Shown here piece by piece: positions 59,844 to 64,000 of a stretch of DNA of 64,000 nucleotides; positions within the stretch are counted from its first letter, which is position 1; the number at the start of each line of letters is the position of its first letter. The notes below the pieces were generated by a model. The model saw only the letters and a program-made list of their open reading frames with translations, ran no database searches and had not been told where the DNA came from. Made by a program: the position numbers and the translations under genes. The stretch covers positions 3,032,501-3,096,500 of the forward strand of contig NZ_JACHNH010000001.1 of the NCBI RefSeq assembly GCF_014205335.1, read 5' to 3'. The stretch comes from Amorphoplanes digitatis. Its GTDB lineage: Bacteria; Actinomycetota; Actinomycetes; Mycobacteriales; Micromonosporaceae.

Positions 59844-61193
59844 TCAGGGGCGGACCGTCCAGTCCTGCACGTCGATCTGACTGCCGCCGTAGCGCGGGGC
59901 GAAGATGCTCAGCACGCCGAGGCCGCGCAGCCGCTCGTGGTCGATCAGCGGGTCGGAGTAGTAGATCGCCGCCGAGGTGTACCGCAGCGTCCAGTCCGTC
60001 CAGCCGGAGGCCTTCGACGCGGTCTCGATGTGCAGCTTGCGGGTCGAGGAGTCCCCGCTGGCGACGTAGAGGTTGTCGCCGGCGTCGACGCCGATGTCAC
60101 CGCGGCTGGACCGCTCCAGGAACGGCGTGTAGGTCTGGTGCCACACCTTCGACGCCTTGTCCCGCCAGTAGTGCACCAGCACGGCGCTCTCCCGGGCGGC
60201 GGTGAAGTCCGCATTGGACGCGGCCGCCGCGGGCAGGTGCGACGCCAGCACGTGCACGATCCCGGCCGCGTCGACGACCTGGGACTCCTGGTTGATCAGG
60301 CCGCGGTTCTGGCCGATGGACCAGACCCGCAGGCCGGCCGAGTCGGAGATCAGCGGCGTGCTGCCGGTCGTCGCGACGACCGTTCCGGCGTTGTTGCGCC
60401 AGGTGCGCCCGTCGTCCCGGCTGTACGCGTAGAACAGGTCGTGGTTGGTGCTCGCGTTCGAGGTCTCGCGGACCGTCCACGTGGCGTGCAGCAGGCCCGT
60501 CGAGTCGTACTCGAGGCCGAACAGGTAGGCGTTGTTGTCGGCCGTGGTGCCGTCGATGAACCGGCCGACGAGGGTCCACGCGCCGGACGCGTACTCGTAG
60601 AGCACCTCGTCGCCGGCGCCGCTGGTGCCGGTCCGCAGGGCGAGTTGCAGCTTGCCGGCCGGGGTGGTGAGGAACTGCGGGTAGGTCAGCGCGGGCATGG
60701 CCGCGCCGGTCAGCGTCGTCCGCACGGCGCCGAAGCTGCTCGCCTGCCAGGCCGCGGTGTCCGGCGAGGTGGCCAGCCCGGCGACCGACCTGCGGTAGCG
60801 CAGCGCCGAGGAGTGCATGTCGAAGGCGAGGTGCAGCGTGCCGTCCTGCCGGGAGACGCCGATGCTGATGGTGTTGTGCGAGTCGGTCGAGGTGGTCGCG
60901 TAGTCGGTGAGCCGCAGGTTCTGCCAGGCGCCGGACGGCAGCTTGCGCCGGGACAGGTTGACGTAGCCGCTCTGGTCCCAGAACGCCGTGTACTGCCAGC
61001 CGGCGACCGTGGTGATGCCGTCCTGCTGGAAGGACTCGCCGTTCATGTAACCGGTGTAGGTCAGCGCGGTCCGGCCCGTCGTGGTGAGCACGGTGACCGA
61101 GGTCTGTGTCACCGACGGCGCCGCCGCCAGCGCGGGCGTGCCCGCCAGGAGGGTGGCGAGCAGGAGGACAACGGCGAGCATGAAACGTTTCAT
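59844..61193 (-). CDS. Secreted BNR-4 repeat protein
   Basis: 449 residues with a signal peptide (VVLLLATLLAGTPALA). The mature chain is a seven-bladed-propeller-like BNR_4 family protein: GYMNGESFQQDGITTVAGWQYTAFWDQSGYV, SHNTISIGVSRQDGTLHLAFDMHSSALRYR, SRDDGRTWRNNAGT, RGLINQESQVVDAAGIVHVLAS and RGDIGVDAGDNLYVAS. Several polysaccharide lyase families with this fold share these segments, so a lyase or glycan-binding role is likely. It lies 76 bp upstream of the GH43-like gene on the same strand, suggesting a joint plant- or algal-glycan task. Confidence 0.82.
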   Translation of the reverse strand: MKRFMLAVVLLLATLLAGTPALAAAPSVTQTSVTVLTTTGRTALTYTGYMNGESFQQDGITTVAGWQYTAFWDQSGYVNLSRRKLPSGAWQNLRLTDYATTSTDSHNTISIGVSRQDGTLHLAFDMHSSALRYRRSVAGLATSPDTAAWQASSFGAVRTTLTGAAMPALTYPQFLTTPAGKLQLALRTGTSGAGDEVLYEYASGAWTLVGRFIDGTTADNNAYLFGLEYDSTGLLHATWTVRETSNASTNHDLFYAYSRDDGRTWRNNAGTVVATTGSTPLISDSAGLRVWSIGQNRGLINQESQVVDAAGIVHVLASHLPAAAASNADFTAARESAVLVHYWRDKASKVWHQTYTPFLERSSRGDIGVDAGDNLYVASGDSSTRKLHIETASKASGWTDWTLRYTSAAIYYSDPLIDHERLRGLGVLSIFAPRYGGSQIDVQDWTVRP

Positions 61194-61273
61194 CGATCGA
61201 CCTCGAATGGCTTCGACGGTGCGCGGAAGGCTCCCGAGACGTTAAGCCGCCGGATCCGAGACAGTCAAGTCCA

Positions 61274-62824
61274 TCAATGCGCGGCGACGCTCACCCGGTT
61301 GCGGCCGCCGTGCTTCGCGGCGTACAGGGCGCGGTCGGCCCGGGCCAGCACGGGCGACGGATCGCTGCCCAGCGCGGCCGTCGCGACGCCGAGGCTGACC
61401 GTCACCGGCAGGCCGCCGGTCAGCGGTGCCCAGTCGTGCTCGGCCACCGCGCGGCGCAGCTCATCGAGCCGCAGCGCCGCGCCGGCGTCGTCCGGTCCGG
61501 CGATCACGACCAGGAACTCCTCGCCGCCGAGCCGGGCCGCGAAGCCCGGCGCCGCGGCGGCCTCGAGCAGCAGCCCGGCGACCGCGACCAGCACCCGGTC
61601 GCCGATCTGGTGCGAGCACTGGTCGTTGATCCGCTTGAAGTGGTCCAGGTCGGCGATCGCCACGACGGCCGGCGTCCGCGCCAGCAGCGCCGGCAGCTGC
61701 TCGTCGACGTACCGGCGGTTGTGCAGGCCGGTCAGCGGATCACGCCGGGCCTGCTCGCGGAACCGCTCGGCCTCGCGCCGGGCCTCCGCGGTCTCGAACA
61801 TCGCGTGCCGGGTGCGGGCCTGTGCCGCCCGCTCCCGCGACACCAGGCGCTGCTCGGCCGCGTGGTACTCCTTGTGCGCCGCGAACGCGCGCGCGAACTC
61901 CCCGCGCGCGGCGTGCAGCTCCGCCTGCTCCTGCAACACCCGTACGCCGATGCCGGCGAGGTCGCGCTCGCGGCACAGGACGGCACACTCGTCGAGGCTG
62001 TCCTGCGCCTGCGCGGTGTCGCCCAGGTGGCGTTGCGCCACGGCGAGGGTGAGCAGGAACTCGGCCATCGAGTCGATGTCGTCCCCGCCGCCGGCCGCCT
62101 GCTCCGCAACGTTCGCGCGGGCGGTGCGGGCCGCGTCGCCGTGCCGGCCCAGGGCGATCTCGATGCGCGCGAGTGTGTCCACCGCGTCCGGGGTGAGCCG
62201 CTGCCCGGCCCGGTCGGTGGTCTCGCGCAGCCGCTCCATGGCGGCCCAGGCCCGCTCGAAGTCGCCGGCGAGGTACTCCGCGTACGCGAAGTTGTTGAGC
62301 ACCGTCACCAGCATGGCGGTGTCCGCCAGGCCCAGCGCGATCTCCTCGGCCTGCCGGTACCGCTCGCGGGCGGCGTCCGGCGAGCCGGCCATGGCCAGGT
62401 CGTCGGCCAGCTTCACCAGCATCACGGCCCGCAGCCGCGGCGGGGTGTCGTCGTCGAGGAACTCGACGGCGCGCAGCGCGTGTTCGAGCCCGGTCGCGGT
62501 GTCGCCGAGGTTGTCGTAGACCGCGGACAGCATCTGATGGCTGCGGGCCAGCAGCGGCCGGTGCGCGCGCTCGTCGGCCCAGCTGTTGGCCTCCCAGCAC
62601 ATCCGGGCGGCCCGGGCAACGTCGCCGGCGCGCCGGTGCATGTTGGCCTGCAACAGCCGGGCGCGGACCTGCACCGCCTCGTCCGGCAGCGCGCGTGCGG
62701 CGAGCTCGATCTGCTCGGAGCGGGCCAGCACCGTCTCGGTGTCCGCCCCGAAGCGGTCCTCCAGCGCGGTCAGTTCCGCATCCAGGTCGCGCCCGGCGAT
62801 CGAGGCCTCACTCACAGCGTTCAT
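61274..62824 (-). CDS. Soluble TPR-GGDEF diguanylate cyclase
   Basis: 516 residues. Residues ~1-330 are helical TPR-like repeats (ALRAVEFLDDDTPPRLRAVMLVKLADDLAMAG, LNNFAYAEYLAGDFERAWAAMERL). The GGDEF domain (about 350-515) begins RRDPLTGLHNRRYVDEQL and has an active-type GGEEF motif (RLGGEEFLVVI), IADLDHFKRIND for metal binding, and SLGVATAALG. No transmembrane helix. It makes c-di-GMP, which in filamentous actinobacteria controls development. An RxxD inhibitory site is not obvious just before GGEEF. Start ATG at 62824; longer readings run through a strong hairpin. Confidence 0.9.
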   Translation of the reverse strand: MNAVSEASIAGRDLDAELTALEDRFGADTETVLARSEQIELAARALPDEAVQVRARLLQANMHRRAGDVARAARMCWEANSWADERAHRPLLARSHQMLSAVYDNLGDTATGLEHALRAVEFLDDDTPPRLRAVMLVKLADDLAMAGSPDAARERYRQAEEIALGLADTAMLVTVLNNFAYAEYLAGDFERAWAAMERLRETTDRAGQRLTPDAVDTLARIEIALGRHGDAARTARANVAEQAAGGGDDIDSMAEFLLTLAVAQRHLGDTAQAQDSLDECAVLCRERDLAGIGVRVLQEQAELHAARGEFARAFAAHKEYHAAEQRLVSRERAAQARTRHAMFETAEARREAERFREQARRDPLTGLHNRRYVDEQLPALLARTPAVVAIADLDHFKRINDQCSHQIGDRVLVAVAGLLLEAAAAPGFAARLGGEEFLVVIAGPDDAGAALRLDELRRAVAEHDWAPLTGGLPVTVSLGVATAALGSDPSPVLARADRALYAAKHGGRNRVSVAAH

Positions 62825-62860
62825 TATCGGTTGCCGCCGCCCGATCCGGAACCTCCCGAC

Positions 62861-62888
62861 CGCCCCGCGCGGCGTGCCGCGCGGGGCG
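62861..62888 (-). terminator. Terminator after the 69-residue gene
   Basis: CGCCCCGCGCGG (62861-62872) and CCGCGCGGGGCG (62877-62888) form a perfect 12-bp stem with a CGTG loop, between the stop of the small gene and the cyclase start. Confidence 0.8.
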
Positions 62889-62895
62889 TATTCGG

Positions 62896-63105
62896 TCAGA
62901 CCATCAGGTCCACGGTGCCGGTCTTCTCCTGCCGCTCCGCCAGCGCCTTCACGTCGGTCTTGACGACCGCCTCCTTGTCCGCGGCGGCGACCCTCTGTGC
63001 GCTCTTCTCGGCGAGGTCCGAGGCGACCTTCTCCTGGAACCGCTGGAACTCGATGCGCGCGGCGGAACCGGTCGAATTCGCCGGGCCGATGCCTTCTACC
63101 GCCAT
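62896..63105 (-). CDS. Small 69-residue helical protein
   Basis: No named family. Starts MAVEGIGPANSTGSAARIEFQRFQEKVASD after GGGAG. Almost the whole chain after residue 15 is a charged amphipathic helix (AEKSAQRVAAADKEAVVKTDVKALAERQE), ending in TGTVDLMV. It is flanked by its own upstream region and a perfect terminator, which supports a real gene. Might be a small partner or adaptor; no function can be assigned. Confidence 0.65.
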   Translation of the reverse strand: MAVEGIGPANSTGSAARIEFQRFQEKVASDLAEKSAQRVAAADKEAVVKTDVKALAERQEKTGTVDLMV

Positions 63106-63185
63106 GCCGTACTCCCGTCAGATGATCTACTCTCGGCCCTTCCATCGGCCGGTCGATCGACATCTGCACCTTTATTCGCGAAATC

Positions 63186-64000
63186 CTAAGGACGGGCGCG
63201 TTCCAGCCGGTCGCGCAGGGCGGTCGCGTGCCGGACGGAGTTGATGCCCAGCCAGCGCAGCGGCTCCGGTTCCCAGCGCCGGGACCGGTGCCCGACCCAG
63301 GGCAGCCCGGTCAGGTCGGTGCCGGCGCCGGTGATCAGGTCGGCGAGCGTCCGGCCGGCCAGGTTGGCCGCCGCGACGCCGTCGCCGACGTAGCCGCCGG
63401 CCCAGGCGACGCCGTCGCGGAGCCCTACCGAGGGCATCCAGTCCCGGGGGATGCCCAGCGGCCCGCCCCACCGGTACTCGACCGGCATGGACACGCCGAA
63501 CAGGTCGGCCAGGGCCCGGCGCAGCGCGTCGAAGACCGCCGGCTCCCGGTCGTACGCCGGGCGCACCCGCGACCCGAAGTGGTACGGCGCGCCCCGCCCG
63601 CCGAACGCGAGCCGGTCGTCGGCGGTGCGCTGACCGTAGACGATCAGGTGCCGATAGTCGGTGAACGTCTCCCGCCGGGCCAGCCCGATCCGCTCCCACG
63701 CCGACGGCGGCAGCGGCTCGGTGGCGATCATCAGCGAGTACACCGGCGCCAGCGCGTGCCGGTGCCCGGCCAGCCCGGAGGTGTAGCCCTCCAGGGCGCG
63801 GACCACGACGTCCGCGCGTACCGTGCCGTGGTCGGTGACCACCGACCCGCGCGACAGCCGCAGCGCCCGGGTGCCCTCGTAGATCGCGACGCCGCCGCGC
63901 TCGACCGCCGTGGCCAGGCCGCGGACCAGGGTCGCGGGCTGTAGCGAGGCGCAGTCCGGGCTGAAGGTTCCGCCGCGGACGCCGGTCGCGCCGCAGATGC
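63186..64000 (-). CDS. FAD-dependent amino-group oxidoreductase (DAO family), 5' end outside the window
   Basis: The frame stays open to the window edge: the last bases read ICGATGVRGGTFSPDCASLQ, so at least 271 residues are seen and the N-terminal FAD site lies beyond. The visible part has LVRGLATAVERGGVAIYEGT, GTVRADVVVRALEGYTSGLAG and the C-terminal FAD signature WAGGYVGDGVAAANLAGRTLADLI. This is typical of gamma-glutamylputrescine-oxidase/sarcosine-oxidase-like enzymes that oxidise a C-N bond. A link to polyamine use would fit the importer near 25-29 kb but is speculative. Confidence 0.85.
   Translation of the reverse strand, partial: ICGATGVRGGTFSPDCASLQPATLVRGLATAVERGGVAIYEGTRALRLSRGSVVTDHGTVRADVVVRALEGYTSGLAGHRHALAPVYSLMIATEPLPPSAWERIGLARRETFTDYRHLIVYGQRTADDRLAFGGRGAPYHFGSRVRPAYDREPAVFDALRRALADLFGVSMPVEYRWGGPLGIPRDWMPSVGLRDGVAWAGGYVGDGVAAANLAGRTLADLITGAGTDLTGLPWVGHRSRRWEPEPLRWLGINSVRHATALRDRLERARP

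Noticed and set aside
1..64000. tRNA, rRNA, CRISPR arrays, prophage or integrase genes
   Set aside because: Read through on both strands by eye; no cloverleaf, ribosomal segment, spacer array, integrase or phage structural gene was recognised. A covariance-model scan was not possible here.

Overview
The window reads as a high-GC actinobacterial chromosome, most likely of the Micromonosporaceae (Actinoplanes-like). That placement is inference. It rests on very GC-rich third codon positions, many GTG starts with GTGA/ATGA gene overlaps, a complete cvnABCD conservon, a DUF574-type methyltransferase, and secreted amylase and arabinan-type enzymes with carbohydrate-binding modules. I saw no rRNA, tRNA or CRISPR array. 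Both ends cut through a gene: glpD on the left and a DAO-family oxidoreductase on the right.

Left part (1-31 kb). A TetR regulator and glpD diverge, across only 17 bp, from an alkyl-DHAP-synthase-like flavoprotein coupled to a diacylglycerol-kinase-like lipid kinase. A type I modification pair, hsdM-hsdS, follows with no hsdR. Next is a cvnA-B-C-D conservon with an NIT-type sensor kinase, flanked on each side by an orphan glycine-betaine-type binding lipoprotein. Then come a secreted M14 carboxypeptidase, a small membrane protein, a minus-strand group (unknown protein, beta-lactamase-fold hydrolase, secreted lipase-like hydrolase, small unknown), a strictosidine-synthase-like protein, an MMPL exporter and a lipoprotein. 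A 168-bp foldback (MITE-like) element carries the stop codons of the two genes that converge on it. It is followed by a polyamine-type ABC importer (potA-D order on the minus strand: ATPase, binding protein, two permeases), its divergent GntR regulator and a cytoplasmic cache-domain protein.

Middle part (31-48 kb). A P450 is coupled to a 3Fe-4S ferredoxin, followed by a methyltransferase and a DivIVA/FilP-like coiled-coil protein. The core is a catabolic block: acyl-CoA ligase, fused hydratase/dehydrogenase, thiolase, long-chain-type acyl-CoA dehydrogenase, alpha/beta hydrolase, GMC oxidoreductase, TetR, Baeyer-Villiger-type monooxygenase, acetoacetate-decarboxylase-like protein and alpha-methylacyl-CoA racemase-like enzyme. 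Three copies of one 19-bp palindrome sit 23-30 bp before the start codons of the hydrolase, acyl-CoA dehydrogenase, GMC oxidase and monooxygenase. This suggests a single TetR regulon: alcohol to ketone, ketone to ester, ester to acid plus alcohol, then beta-oxidation.

Right part (48-64 kb). A decayed alpha/beta hydrolase and a lone sigma region-2 protein converge. After them are a glycosyltransferase with a coupled glycan-associated protein, a CBM25-GH13 amylase behind a MalR-like operator, and a 1358-residue CHAT protease-STAND NTPase-repeat protein with eight exact 123-bp tandem repeats (a conflict/defence-type architecture). A GH43-like enzyme with a CBM42-type module, a BNR-4 protein, a soluble TPR-GGDEF cyclase, a 69-residue small protein and the truncated oxidoreductase complete the window.
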